DNA of 64,000 bases, taken from NCBI RefSeq assembly GCF_006538745.1, contig NZ_BJLR01000019.1, positions 186,001 to 250,000 on the forward strand. The letters are read 5' to 3'. The translations under genes and the position numbers were made by a program. Source of the stretch: Cellulomonas cellasea (GTDB taxonomy: Bacteria; Actinomycetota; Actinomycetes; Actinomycetales; Cellulomonadaceae). Under the pieces are notes generated by a model. It worked only from the letters and a program-made list of their open reading frames with translations. It had not been told where the DNA came from and did no database searches. This document shows, one piece after another, positions 41,427 to 50,337 of the stretch (position 1 is its first letter; every line of letters starts with the position of its first letter).

Positions 41427-42845
41427 TCAGATGAGGTACTGCGAGAGCTCGCGCTTGACGTAGCGGCCGTGCCCGGCGCGCCCGTGGAACTCCCCGCCGT
41501 CGACGACGACCGAGCCGCGCGAGAGCACCGTGTCGACGTGCCCGTCGACCTCGAAGCCCTCCCAGGCCGAGTAGTCCATCTGCATGTGGTGGGTCTTCCC
41601 GAGCCCGATCGACGTGTGGCCGGCGGGGTCGTAGACGACGAGGTCGGCGTCGGCGCCGGGGGCGATCACGCCCTTGCGGCCGTACATCCCGAACATCCGC
41701 GCGGGGGTCGTCGAGCAGATCTCGACCCACCGCTCGAGCGTGATCTCGCCGGTCACGACGCCCTGGTAGAGCAGGTCGAGGCGGTGCTCGACCGAGCCGA
41801 TGCCGTTCGGGATCTTCGAGAAGTCGCGCACCCCCAGCTGCTTCTGGGTCATGCAGAACGGGCAGTGGTCGGTCGAGACGAGCTGCAGGTCGTTGGTGCG
41901 CAGCGCGCGCCACATGTGGTCCTGGTGGTGCTCGGCCCGCGAGCGCAGCGGCGTCGAGCACACCCACTTCGCGCCGTCGAACCCGGGCGCTCCGAGCTGC
42001 TCCTCGAGCGAGAGGTACAGGTACTGCGGGCACGTCTCGCCGAACACGTTCTGGCCCTCGTCGCGGGCGAGCGCGATCTGGTGCGCGGCCTGCTTCGCCG
42101 AGACGTGCACGACGTACAGCGGGGCGCCCGTGAGGTTCGCAAGCATGATCGCGCGGTGTGTCGCCTCGGCCTCCGCCTGCCAGGGCCGGGTCAGCCCGTG
42201 GAACACCGGGTCGGTGTCGCCGCGGGCGAGCGACTGCTGCACGAGCAGGTCGATGACCGAGCCGTTCTCGGCGTGCATCATGATCATCGAGCCGTTCGAG
42301 GCGGCCTTCTGCATGGCCTTGACGATCTGGCCGTCGTCCGACAGGAACACGCCCTTGTAGGCCATGAAGAGCTTGAAGCTCGACACGCCCTCCGCGACGA
42401 GCTCGTCCATCGCGTCGAGCGAGGAGTCCTGGACGTCGCTGAGGATCTGGTGGAAGCCGTAGTCGATCGCACACGCGCCGGCGGCCTTGTCCTGCCACAG
42501 CGCGTACTGCTCGAGCGGGTTCTCCCCCGCGTACTGCACGACGAAGTCCACGATCGTCGTCGTGCCGCCCCACGCGGCGGCCTTCGTGCCGGTCTCGAAC
42601 GTGTCGGAGGCGAACGTGCCGCCGAAGGGCATCTCCATGTGGGTGTGCGCGTCGATGCCGCCGGGGATGACGTACTTCCCCGTGGCGTCGATCACGCGGT
42701 CGACCGAGGCGGCGAGGTCGTGGCCGAGCAGCGTCGAGCCGGGCGCGAGCACGGCGGCGATCTGCTCGCCGTCGACGAGCACGTCGGCGGCGCCGCGGCC
42801 GGTCGCGTTCACGACGGTGCCGCCGGTGATCAGGGTCGTGGTCAT
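41427..42845 (-). CDS. hydA: Dihydropyrimidinase / D-hydantoinase
   Basis: Opens dihydrouracil, dihydrothymine or hydantoin rings to N-carbamoyl amino acids. 472 residues. Binuclear metal site: IDAHTHMEMPFGG near 64 (HxH), carbamylated Lys in SSFKLFMAYKG near 153, MMHAENG near 190, YVVHVSAKQAA near 242 and VSTDHCPF near 325 (Asp). All ligands are intact. The nitrilase-like hydrolase for the product lies directly upstream; the two define the reductive pyrimidine route. Confidence 0.94.
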   Translation of the reverse strand: MTTTLITGGTVVNATGRGAADVLVDGEQIAAVLAPGSTLLGHDLAASVDRVIDATGKYVIPGGIDAHTHMEMPFGGTFASDTFETGTKAAAWGGTTTIVDFVVQYAGENPLEQYALWQDKAAGACAIDYGFHQILSDVQDSSLDAMDELVAEGVSSFKLFMAYKGVFLSDDGQIVKAMQKAASNGSMIMMHAENGSVIDLLVQQSLARGDTDPVFHGLTRPWQAEAEATHRAIMLANLTGAPLYVVHVSAKQAAHQIALARDEGQNVFGETCPQYLYLSLEEQLGAPGFDGAKWVCSTPLRSRAEHHQDHMWRALRTNDLQLVSTDHCPFCMTQKQLGVRDFSKIPNGIGSVEHRLDLLYQGVVTGEITLERWVEICSTTPARMFGMYGRKGVIAPGADADLVVYDPAGHTSIGLGKTHHMQMDYSAWEGFEVDGHVDTVLSRGSVVVDGGEFHGRAGHGRYVKRELSQYLI

Positions 42846-42894
42846 GCGGGGCGTCCTCTCGCGGGTCGTCGGGCCGGCGCGTGCGGGGCCGGGG

Positions 42895-43743
42895 TCACGG
42901 CGCGACGATCGGGGCGTAGGCGTCGGGGCGGCGGTCGCGGAAGAACTGCCAGCGCTCGCGCACCTCGCGGACCTGGTCGAGGTCGATGTCCCGGACGATC
43001 AGCCCGGCCTCGGTCGAGGACGCGACGTCGCCGACGACGTTCCCGTCGGGCCCGACGACGTAGGAGGAGCCGTAGAACGCGACCGCCTCGTCGCCGTACT
43101 CGTTGGTCTCGGCACCGACGCGGTTGCACGCCGCGACGAAGTAGCCGTTCGCGATCGCCGCGGCCGGCTGCTCGATCTCCCAGAGCTTGTTGGAGATGCC
43201 GGGCGCGGTGGCGTTCGGGTTGAACACGATCTCGGCGCCGTTCAGGGCCAGCGTGCGCCAGCCCTCCGGGAAGTGCCGGTCGTAGCAGATGTTCACGCCG
43301 ATCTTTCCGACCGCGGTCTCGAACACCGGCCAGCCGAGGTTGCCGGGGCGGAAGTAGAACTTCTCCCAGAACTTGGGCAGGTGCGGGATGTGGTGCTTGC
43401 GGTACTTGCCGAGGTAGCTGCCGTCCGCGTCGATGACCGCGGCGGTGTTGTAGAGCACGCCGGGCTGGTCCTCCTCGTAGACCGGGAGCACGATCACGAT
43501 GCCGAGCTCGGCAGCGAGCGCCGCGAACCGGTCGGTCGTCGGGCCCGGCACGGACTCCGCGTACTCGTAGTACGCCGGGTCCTGCGTGATCCCGAAGTAC
43601 GGGCCGTAGAACAGCTCCTGGAAGCAGATCACCTGCGCGCCCTGCGCGGCGGCCTGCCGCGTGAAGTCCTCGTGCAGGGCGGTCATCGACTCCCGGTCGC
43701 CCGTCCACCCCGTCTGGGTCAGCGCCACGCGCACCACGCTCAT
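42895..43743 (-). CDS. Nitrilase-superfamily N-carbamoyl-beta-alanine amidohydrolase
   Basis: 282-residue carbon-nitrogen hydrolase. The Glu-Lys-Cys triad is visible: ICFQELFYGPYFG near 38, GKYRKHHIPHLPKFWEKFYF near 111, and GVNICYDRHFPEG near 147. GYFVAACNRVG near 203 is also typical. The protein resembles beta-ureidopropionase and N-carbamoylputrescine amidase; the adjacent dihydropyrimidinase favours beta-ureidopropionase. First gene of the operon; the divergent regulator starts 267 bp away. Confidence 0.9.
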   Translation of the reverse strand: MSVVRVALTQTGWTGDRESMTALHEDFTRQAAAQGAQVICFQELFYGPYFGITQDPAYYEYAESVPGPTTDRFAALAAELGIVIVLPVYEEDQPGVLYNTAAVIDADGSYLGKYRKHHIPHLPKFWEKFYFRPGNLGWPVFETAVGKIGVNICYDRHFPEGWRTLALNGAEIVFNPNATAPGISNKLWEIEQPAAAIANGYFVAACNRVGAETNEYGDEAVAFYGSSYVVGPDGNVVGDVASSTEAGLIVRDIDLDQVREVRERWQFFRDRRPDAYAPIVAP

Positions 43744-43868
43744 CAGGCCTCCGCCTCGTCGGTCCGTCGTCGCCGCCGGGCGTGCCGGTCGGCGGTCCGG
43801 TGCGGGGTCCCGGGGCCGGCGAGGGCCTCGGGGCCACGTCGCCAGGAATGTGACTGTGGGCGTTGAAC

Positions 43869-43894
43869 ATTTCTGCGGCGTAACCGTGTGTTTC
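43869..43894 (-). promoter_or_regulatory. GlnR-like site upstream of the pyrimidine operon
   Basis: In operon sense the sequence reads GAAAC-n5-GTTAC-n6-GAAAT, close to alternating GlnR boxes (gTnAc and GaAAc with 6-nt spacers); one spacer is a base short. It lies in the only AT-richer part of the 267-bp divergent region shared with the MocR gene. Inferred from pattern only. Confidence 0.35.
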
Positions 43895-44010
43895 CCTGAC
43901 GAGAACCCCGGTGACGGTCCGGTAAACCTTCGCCGGCCCGTGTCCGGTTCGTCCCCGCACGGCACGGCCGCCGGCGCCGTCGGCGCGGCCGGGGACGGCA
44001 CCATGACGCC

Positions 44011-45417
44011 ATGCCCGAGCACACCTCCCGTGCCGTCGCACGCACCGACGGCTCCCCCACCGCCGCGCCGGTGCGCCTCGCCGCGCACGTCGACGACCGC
44101 AGCCCGCGCGGCATCGCCGCGACCGTCGCCCGCCTCGTGCGCTCGGGCGAGCTCGCGCCCGGCGACCGCCTGCCGACCGTGCGCGAGCTCGCGGCGGACA
44201 TCGGGGTGTCGCCGGCGACCGTGAGCGGCGCGTGGCAGGCGCTCGCGGGCGTCGGGCTCGTCGTCTCGCGGGGCCGGGCCGGCACCTACGTCCAGCCCGA
44301 GCCCGCGAGCTGGCTGCCGCCGCGCTACCGCGACCTCGCCACCGGCGCACCCGCCGCGCGCCTCGACCTGTCGAGCGGCACCCCCGACCCCGCGCTGCTG
44401 CCCCCGCTCGGTCCCGCGCTGCGCCGGGTCGCCGCGCGCACGCCCGCCGCCGGGACCGGCACCTACCTGTCCGCCCCCGTCATCGAGCCGCTCGAGCGGC
44501 TGCTGCGGGCGTCGTGGCCGTTCGCCCCCGAGCGCCTGACCGTGGTCGACGGCGCGGTCGACGCGCTGAGCCGCACGCTCGAGCAGGTCGCGCGGTTCGG
44601 GGACCGCGTCGTCGTCGAGGACCCCTGCTTCCCGCCGATCCTCGACCTGCTCGACCAGCTCGGCCTCGAGCGCGTCCCGGTCGCGCTCGACCGGCAGGGC
44701 CTGCGCCCCGACCTGCTCGCCGCGGCGCTCGACGGCGGCGCGAGCGTCGTCGTGCTCCAGCCGCGCGCGCACAACCCGACCGGGGTGAGCATGTCCGCGA
44801 CGCGGGCCCGCGAGCTCGCGCGCGTGCTGCGGGCCCCACGCGACGGCCCGCGCGTGCACGTCGTCGAGGACGACCACTCGGGCGACATCTGCCGGGCGCC
44901 CGACGTGAGCCTCGGCCAGCACCTCCCGCACCGCGTCGTGCACGTGCGCTCCTACTCCAAGTCGCACGGCCCGGACCTGCGCATCGCGGCCGTCGGCGGG
45001 CCTGCGGCCGTGCTCGACCGGCTCGTCGCGCGCCGCATGCTCGGGCCCGGGTGGACGAGCCGGCTGCTGCAGGAGGTGCTCGTCGACCTCATGACCGACG
45101 GCGACCCGATGGGTGCGGTGCTCGACGCCCGGCGCGTGTACTCCGCCCGCCAGCGCGCGCTCACCGCCGCGCTCGCGGAGCACGGCGTGCGCGTCCAGCC
45201 CGGCGACGGGATCAACCTGTGGCTGCCGGTCGCCGACGAGGCCGCGGCGCTCGTCCGGCTCGAGGCCGCGGGGATCCGGGTCGCGCCGGGCTCGCCCTTC
45301 CTCGCCCGTACCGAGCCGGCGGACGGCCCGCGCGGTGCGCACGTACGCGTCACCGTCGGGGTGCTGCGGGACGACTTCGAGGCCATCGCCCGGGCGCTCG
45401 CGCTCGCCGCAGCCTGA
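44011..45417 (+). CDS. MocR-type GntR regulator with aminotransferase domain
   Basis: 468 residues. An N-terminal GntR winged helix (about 32-90: ATVARLVRSGELAPGDRLPT, then ELAADIGVSPATVSGAWQAL) is fused to a fold-type I aminotransferase domain with LQPRAHNPTGVSMS near 250 and the PLP Lys region RSYSKSHGPDLRIA near 313. MocR proteins sense amine or amino-acid ligands through PLP. Divergent from the catabolic operon, it is its probable activator, perhaps responding to beta-alanine or a similar amine. Confidence 0.92.
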   Translation: MPEHTSRAVARTDGSPTAAPVRLAAHVDDRSPRGIAATVARLVRSGELAPGDRLPTVRELAADIGVSPATVSGAWQALAGVGLVVSRGRAGTYVQPEPASWLPPRYRDLATGAPAARLDLSSGTPDPALLPPLGPALRRVAARTPAAGTGTYLSAPVIEPLERLLRASWPFAPERLTVVDGAVDALSRTLEQVARFGDRVVVEDPCFPPILDLLDQLGLERVPVALDRQGLRPDLLAAALDGGASVVVLQPRAHNPTGVSMSATRARELARVLRAPRDGPRVHVVEDDHSGDICRAPDVSLGQHLPHRVVHVRSYSKSHGPDLRIAAVGGPAAVLDRLVARRMLGPGWTSRLLQEVLVDLMTDGDPMGAVLDARRVYSARQRALTAALAEHGVRVQPGDGINLWLPVADEAAALVRLEAAGIRVAPGSPFLARTEPADGPRGAHVRVTVGVLRDDFEAIARALALAAA

Positions 45418-45535
45418 GCGGCGCGCGGCACCTGGACGCCCGTCCGACGCGTTGGCTCAGGTCCCGGTGGGATCCGCCGATAGGAAGGTCCAGCAGCGCG
45501 CACCCGGGCAGCGCCGCCGGCGGGGAGGTGGTGGC

Positions 45536-47188
45536 ATGTCGGTGACCGATGCCGCGCACGCGACCTTCGTGCACCCCGTCGACGCCCCCGACTGGGACGC
45601 CCTCGTCGACGAGCTCGAGCTGCTCCAGGAGTCCGACGCGCCGGCGTGCGTCGAGCGCGGGCGCGAGCACCTCGACCTCGCCCGGCTGCACGGCGACGAG
45701 CACGCGGAGATGCGCCTGTCCTGCTGCGTCGCGTTCGCGCACCACGCGCTCGCGCAGGACGCCGACGCGCTGCGTGCCGCGGGACGCGCGCAGCAGCTCG
45801 CGCACGAGCTCGGCGACCTCGTGTGGGAGTCGCGCGCGCTCGTGTGCCAGGGCCTCGTGCACCACGAGATCGGCGACGTCGAGGGCGCGATCGACGAGCT
45901 CGACCGCGCGCTCGGCCTGCGCCGGCGAACCGACGACGACGCGGGCACGGCCTCGGTGCTCAACAGCCTGGGCACCGTGTACATGGGCATGGCGCACTTC
46001 GCCCCCCAGGCGGCGCAGGTGCTCGCCGAGGCACGGCGGCTGTGGCTCGCGGCCGACGACCCGGACCACGCGTCGATGGCGCTGACCAACCTCGCCAAGG
46101 CCTACGTCGTCACGAGCGGGCGGCTCGCCGCGACCAACCCGCGCGGGGCGGTCGCCGCGGCCCGCCACGCGCTCGGGATCGCCCGGCAGTCCGTCGACGA
46201 GGCCGACGCCGCGGGCCTCGCACGCACCGGCATCGACGCCCGGCTCGCGGTCGTCGGCGCCCACATGCACGTGGGCGACCTCGAGGCCGCCGGGCAGGCG
46301 CTCGAGGGCACCGGCACGATGCTGCGCACGTTCCCCTCCGCGCGGCAGCAGCTCCAGCACCACGGGCTGCGCGGCCGCTGGCTCGTGCGCACCGGACGGC
46401 TCGACGAGGCCGTGCTCGCGCTGTGCGACGGCCTCGACCTGTGCGCCGAGCTCGACCGGCCCGGCGAGCGCATCGAGCTCCTCTCGACGCTCGTCGACGC
46501 GCACGAGGGCCGCGGCGACCTGCCGTCGGCGCTCGCGACGCTCCGCGAGCTGCACGAGCTCACGCTCCAGCAGGGCGACGCGATCGCCGACCGGCGCGCG
46601 CTGCTGCTCAGCTCGCGGCTCGAGGTCGAGCGCGCCGAGCGCGCCGCGGACGCCGAGCGCACGCGCGCCCGCGCCCTCGAGGAGCACAACGCACGGCTCG
46701 AGCACGAGGCCACGCACGACGTGCTCACCGGGCTGCCGAACCGGCGCGCGCTCGACGTCGCGCTCGCCCGCTGGTCGGGCGACCCGTCGCGCCGGTTCGC
46801 GTGCGCGCTGCTCGACATCGACCACTTCAAGCGGGTCAACGACGAGTTCTCGCACCAGGTCGGCGACCAGGTGCTGGCCCGGCTCGGCGAGGTCCTGCAC
46901 GACGTCATCAGGGCGAGCGACGTGGCCGCGCGCTACGGCGGCGAGGAGTTCGCGATCCTGCTCGACGGGCTCACCGACGTCAACGCCGCCGACGCGTGCG
47001 AGCGCATCCGGCGCGTGATCGTCTCCCACCGCTGGGACGACCTCATGCCCGGCGGGAACCTCACCGTGAGCGTCGGCGTCGCGGTGCACCGCCCGGACGA
47101 GACCGTCGGGTCGATGCTCACGCGCGCCGACGAGGCGCTCTACCACGTCAAGCGCAACGGCCGGGACGCGGTGCAGGTCGCCCTCTGA
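45536..47188 (+). CDS. TPR-domain diguanylate cyclase
   Basis: 550 residues, no membrane segment. Residues 1-350 are TPR-like helical repeats (for example WESRALVCQGLVHHEIGDVE, then VLNSLGTVYMGMAHF), followed by a coiled coil (about 360-395). A GGDEF domain has DVLTGLPNRRALDVALARW, the metal DIDHFKRVND, and RYGGEEFAILLDG with an intact GGEEF at about 468-472. RASD five residues before it is a product-inhibition I-site. It should make cyclic-di-GMP under control of a protein partner. ATG 45536 has a GGGGAGG ribosome site. Confidence 0.92.
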   Translation: MSVTDAAHATFVHPVDAPDWDALVDELELLQESDAPACVERGREHLDLARLHGDEHAEMRLSCCVAFAHHALAQDADALRAAGRAQQLAHELGDLVWESRALVCQGLVHHEIGDVEGAIDELDRALGLRRRTDDDAGTASVLNSLGTVYMGMAHFAPQAAQVLAEARRLWLAADDPDHASMALTNLAKAYVVTSGRLAATNPRGAVAAARHALGIARQSVDEADAAGLARTGIDARLAVVGAHMHVGDLEAAGQALEGTGTMLRTFPSARQQLQHHGLRGRWLVRTGRLDEAVLALCDGLDLCAELDRPGERIELLSTLVDAHEGRGDLPSALATLRELHELTLQQGDAIADRRALLLSSRLEVERAERAADAERTRARALEEHNARLEHEATHDVLTGLPNRRALDVALARWSGDPSRRFACALLDIDHFKRVNDEFSHQVGDQVLARLGEVLHDVIRASDVAARYGGEEFAILLDGLTDVNAADACERIRRVIVSHRWDDLMPGGNLTVSVGVAVHRPDETVGSMLTRADEALYHVKRNGRDAVQVAL

Positions 47189-47189
47189 C

Positions 47190-47226
47190 GGGTCCGGGCG
47201 GGCCGCCGCACCCCGGCGGCGGACCC
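47190..47226 (+). terminator. Hairpin after the diguanylate cyclase gene
   Basis: GGGTCC...GCCGCC pairs with GGCGGC GGACCC, 12 bp with a 6-nt bulge on one side, starting immediately after the stop codon. There is no U-run. Confidence 0.5.
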
Positions 47227-47247
47227 GACGACCCGGTTCGCCGGGGC

Positions 47248-47253
47248 TACGAT
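47248..47253 (+). promoter_or_regulatory. -10 box of the F420-0 transporter/cofD operon
   Basis: TACGAT fits the TANNNT consensus and would give a leader of about 140 nt before ATG 47403. No convincing -35 is seen. The leader contains several GC-rich inverted segments but I recognise no riboswitch class. Confidence 0.4.
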
Positions 47254-47402
47254 GTCGCTGGATCCCGGGCTGGACTTGGCTCGGAGCGAGGGCCTCGACC
47301 TGGGCCCGGGTTCGACGTCGGCGAGCTGCGCCGACCCCCTGACGTCGCGGGCCCGACGCTGCGCCCCGAGCCGCACCCCAGCACCGCATCCCAGGAGCGC
47401 CC

Positions 47403-48449
47403 ATGTCCCGCCCTGCCCGCACGGCACCCGCCGCGCACCGGTCCACGCGCCGCCGTCGCACCGGCGCCCTCGCCCTCGCCCTGACCCTCGGCGCCACGCT
47501 CGCCGCCTGCGCCCCGACGACCGCGACCGAGGAGCCCGTCACCGCCTCGCCGGCGCCCTCGGGCGGCTTCTCCCCCGTGACGCTCGACAACTGCGGCACC
47601 GAGGTCACGGTCGAGGCCCCGCCCGAGCGCGTCGTGACGATCAAGTCGACCGCGACCGAGATGCTGCTCGCGCTCGGCCTCGAGGACGCGCTCGTCGGCA
47701 CCGCGTTCGCCGACGGCCCCGTGCCCGCGCCGTACGCGGACGCCGCCGCCGGGATCCCGGTGCTCTCCGACAAGGTCCCCGGGCAGGAGGCGCTGCTCGA
47801 GGTGCAGCCCGACTTCGTCTACGGCGGCTGGGAGTCCAACTTCTCGCCCGACGGCGCCGGCGACCGGGACGCGCTCGCGGCGCTCGGCATCGCGACGTAC
47901 GTCTCGCCCGCCGCGTGCAAGGGCGAGGCGTACATGCCCGACCCGCTGACCTTCGACGAGCTGTTCGACGAGATCCGCGAGATCGCCTCGCTGTTCGGTG
48001 CGGGCGAGCGCGCCGAGGAGCTCATCGCCGAGCAGGAGGCGGCCCTGGCGTCGGTGACCCCGCCCGCCCAGGAGACGACCGCGCTCTGGTACAGCTCGGG
48101 GACCGACACCCCGTACGTCGGCGCGGGCATCGGCGCGCCGCAGATGATGCTCGAGGCGGTGGGCCTGACCAACGTCTTCGCCGACGTGCACGACACGTGG
48201 ACGTCCGCCGGGTGGGAGCAGGTCGTCGCCGCGGACCCGGACGTGATCGTCCTGGTCGACGCCGCCTGGAACACCGCGGAGTCGAAGATCGAGCTGCTCG
48301 AGAGCAACCCGGCCACGCGCGAGCTCACCGCGGTGCGCGAGCAGCGCTACCTCACGCTGCCCTTCCCCGCGGCCGAGGCCGGCGTGCGCAACGCCGACGC
48401 GGTCGTCGACCTCGCCGAGCAGCTCGCCGCGCTGCCGGACGCACGCTGA
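47403..48449 (+). CDS. BtuF-like ABC binding lipoprotein, proposed F420-0 importer
   Basis: 348 residues with a Tat/Sec-like basic start and lipobox TLAACAP (Cys about 36). The mature part is a helical-backbone class III binding protein: NCGTEVTVEAPPERVVTIKS, EMLLALGLEDALVGTAFADG, ALLEVQPDFVYGGWESNF and VVAADPDVIVLVDAAW. Such proteins bind cobalamin or siderophores, but a subgroup adjacent to F420 genes has been proposed to import F420-0. The permease, ATPase and cofD follow with overlaps, which supports that proposal. Substrate not proven. Confidence 0.85.
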   Translation: MSRPARTAPAAHRSTRRRRTGALALALTLGATLAACAPTTATEEPVTASPAPSGGFSPVTLDNCGTEVTVEAPPERVVTIKSTATEMLLALGLEDALVGTAFADGPVPAPYADAAAGIPVLSDKVPGQEALLEVQPDFVYGGWESNFSPDGAGDRDALAALGIATYVSPAACKGEAYMPDPLTFDELFDEIREIASLFGAGERAEELIAEQEAALASVTPPAQETTALWYSSGTDTPYVGAGIGAPQMMLEAVGLTNVFADVHDTWTSAGWEQVVAADPDVIVLVDAAWNTAESKIELLESNPATRELTAVREQRYLTLPFPAAEAGVRNADAVVDLAEQLAALPDAR

Positions 48450-48469
48450 CGGGCGGACGACCGACCCGC

Positions 48470-49501
48470 ATGGACCGGGCCCCCCGGCGTCCGCCGCTCA
48501 CCGTGCTGCTCGCGGTCGGCGGTGCGCTGCTCGTCGCGACGGTGCTCGTGACCGTGACGATCGGCCCCGCGGACCTCGCCGTCGCCGACGTCGGGCACAG
48601 CATCGGCGCGCACCTCCGGATCCCCGGCGCCCGGCCGGTCCCGGTCCTGCTCGACGCGATCGTCTGGGAGCTGCGCCTGCCGCGCGTCCTCACGGCGGCC
48701 GCCGTCGGGGCGGGTCTCGCGCTCGCGGGCGCGGTCATGCAGAGCCTCACGCGCAACCCGCTCGCCGACCCGTACCTGCTCGGGCTGTCCTCGGGTGCGT
48801 CGCTCGGCGCCGTCGCGGTTCTCGTCGTCGGCGTCGGGCTGCTGCTGCCGGTCGCCGCCTTCGCGGGGGCGCTCGCCGCGCTCGCCGCGACCCTCGCCCT
48901 CGCGCGCACCGGCGGGGTCCTGACGCCCGGGCGTGCCGTCCTCGCGGGGCTCGCGGTCTCGCAGCTCGCCGCCGCCGGCACGTCGTTCGTCATCTTCTGG
49001 ACGGCGACCGGGGACTCGTACCGCGAGATCCTCAGCTGGCTCATGGGCTCGCTCGCGGGCGCCACGTGGTCCTCGGCGTGGATCGCGGGCGGCGCGCTCG
49101 CGGTCGTGGGCGTCGTGCTCGTGCTCAGCGCGCTGCGGCTCGACGCGTTCGCGTTCGGCGACACGTCGGCCGCGGCGCTCGGCATCGACGTGGGCCGCAC
49201 GCGCTGGACCCTCATGACCCTCGTCGCGCTGCTCACCGGCGCGATGGTCGCGGTGAGCGGCGCGATCGGCTTCGTCGGGCTCGTCCTGCCGCACGCTGTC
49301 TCGGTCGTCACCGGACCTGCGCACCGCCGGCTGCTGCCCGTCGCGGCGCTCACCGGCGCCGTCTTCCTCGTGTGGGCGGACACGCTCGCGCGCACGGTGT
49401 TCGACCCGCGCGAGCTCCCCGTCGGGATCATCACCGCGCTCATCGGCGTCCCCGTGTTCGCGGTGCTGCTGCGCCGCGGTCGGGGGGTCGCGTGGAGCTG
49501 A
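48470..49501 (+). CDS. BtuC-like ABC permease, proposed F420-0 importer
   Basis: 343-residue FecCD/BtuC permease with about ten helices. Hallmarks: LPRVLTAAAVGAGLALAGAV near 73, QSLTRNPLADPYLLGLSSGA near 97 and GFVGLVLPHAVSVVTGPAHR near 265. Its stop lies 10 nt inside the ATPase gene. Partner of the preceding lipoprotein. Confidence 0.93.
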   Translation: MDRAPRRPPLTVLLAVGGALLVATVLVTVTIGPADLAVADVGHSIGAHLRIPGARPVPVLLDAIVWELRLPRVLTAAAVGAGLALAGAVMQSLTRNPLADPYLLGLSSGASLGAVAVLVVGVGLLLPVAAFAGALAALAATLALARTGGVLTPGRAVLAGLAVSQLAAAGTSFVIFWTATGDSYREILSWLMGSLAGATWSSAWIAGGALAVVGVVLVLSALRLDAFAFGDTSAAALGIDVGRTRWTLMTLVALLTGAMVAVSGAIGFVGLVLPHAVSVVTGPAHRRLLPVAALTGAVFLVWADTLARTVFDPRELPVGIITALIGVPVFAVLLRRGRGVAWS

Positions 49502-50337
49502 CGCTCACGGGCGTGCGGACCCGGCTCGGCGGGCGGTGGGTCGTCGACGGCATCGACGCGACGCCGCCCCCGGGCCGCCTGACCGGGCTGCTCGGCCCCA
49601 ACGGCGCGGGCAAGACGACGCTCCTGCGGCTCGTCGCCGGGCTGCTCGTCCCCGAGGGCGGCGCGGTGCTCGTCGACGCCGGCGCCGACCCGGGCGCGGC
49701 GGCGACCGCGCCGGTCCCCGTGCACGACCTCCCCCGGCGCGCGCGGGCCCGGCGGATCGCGCTGCTCGAGCAGGAGTCGTCGAGCACCGTGCCGCTCTCG
49801 GTGCACGACGTCGTCGCGCTCGGGCGGATCCCCTACCGCACCGCCTGGGGCGCCGACCCGGACCCCGCCGCCGTGACCCGCGCGCTCGAGCACGCCCGCG
49901 CGGCGCACCTCGCGGACCGGGCGTGGTCGTCGCTGTCGGGCGGCGAGCGCCAGCGGGTGCACGTCGCGCGCGCGCTCGCGCAGGAGCCCGAGCTGCTGCT
50001 GCTCGACGAGCCGACGAACCACCTCGACGTGAGCACGCAGCTGAGCCTGCTCGCGTTCGTCCGCGACCTCGGCACCACGACGGTCGCGGCGCTGCACGAC
50101 CTCAACCTCGCCGCGGCGTTCTGCGAGCACGTGCTCGTGCTCTCGGGCGGACGGCTCGCCGCAGCCGGGCACCCGCGCGACGTGCTGCGTCCCGCGCTGC
50201 TCAGCGAGGTCTACGGGGTCGACTGCGACGTGCTGACCCACCCGCGCACCGGGCGGCCGGTCATCGCGTTCGCGGAGCCGGCGAGCGACCCGGCGCCCAC
50301 CGCCCCCGCACCCCCGACCGACGGAGCCCCCGCATGA
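49492..50337 (+). CDS. BtuD-like ABC ATPase, proposed F420-0 importer
   Basis: 281 residues. Walker A LLGPNGAGKTTLLRLVAGLL near 34, a Q-loop region LLEQESSSTVPLSVHDVV near 92, signature SLSGGERQRVHVARALAQ near 145, Walker B LLLLDEPTNHLDVSTQ and switch His ALHDLNLAAAF. GTG 49492 overlaps the permease end by 10 nt and its stop overlaps cofD (ATGA), coupling transport and cofactor synthesis. Confidence 0.92.
   Translation: MELTLTGVRTRLGGRWVVDGIDATPPPGRLTGLLGPNGAGKTTLLRLVAGLLVPEGGAVLVDAGADPGAAATAPVPVHDLPRRARARRIALLEQESSSTVPLSVHDVVALGRIPYRTAWGADPDPAAVTRALEHARAAHLADRAWSSLSGGERQRVHVARALAQEPELLLLDEPTNHLDVSTQLSLLAFVRDLGTTTVAALHDLNLAAAFCEHVLVLSGGRLAAAGHPRDVLRPALLSEVYGVDCDVLTHPRTGRPVIAFAEPASDPAPTAPAPPTDGAPA

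Noticed and set aside
47254-47402. Cobalamin or other known riboswitch in the transporter leader
   Set aside because: No cobalamin box or other class consensus can be seen. The leader is GC-rich and could fold, but that is true of any sequence here.
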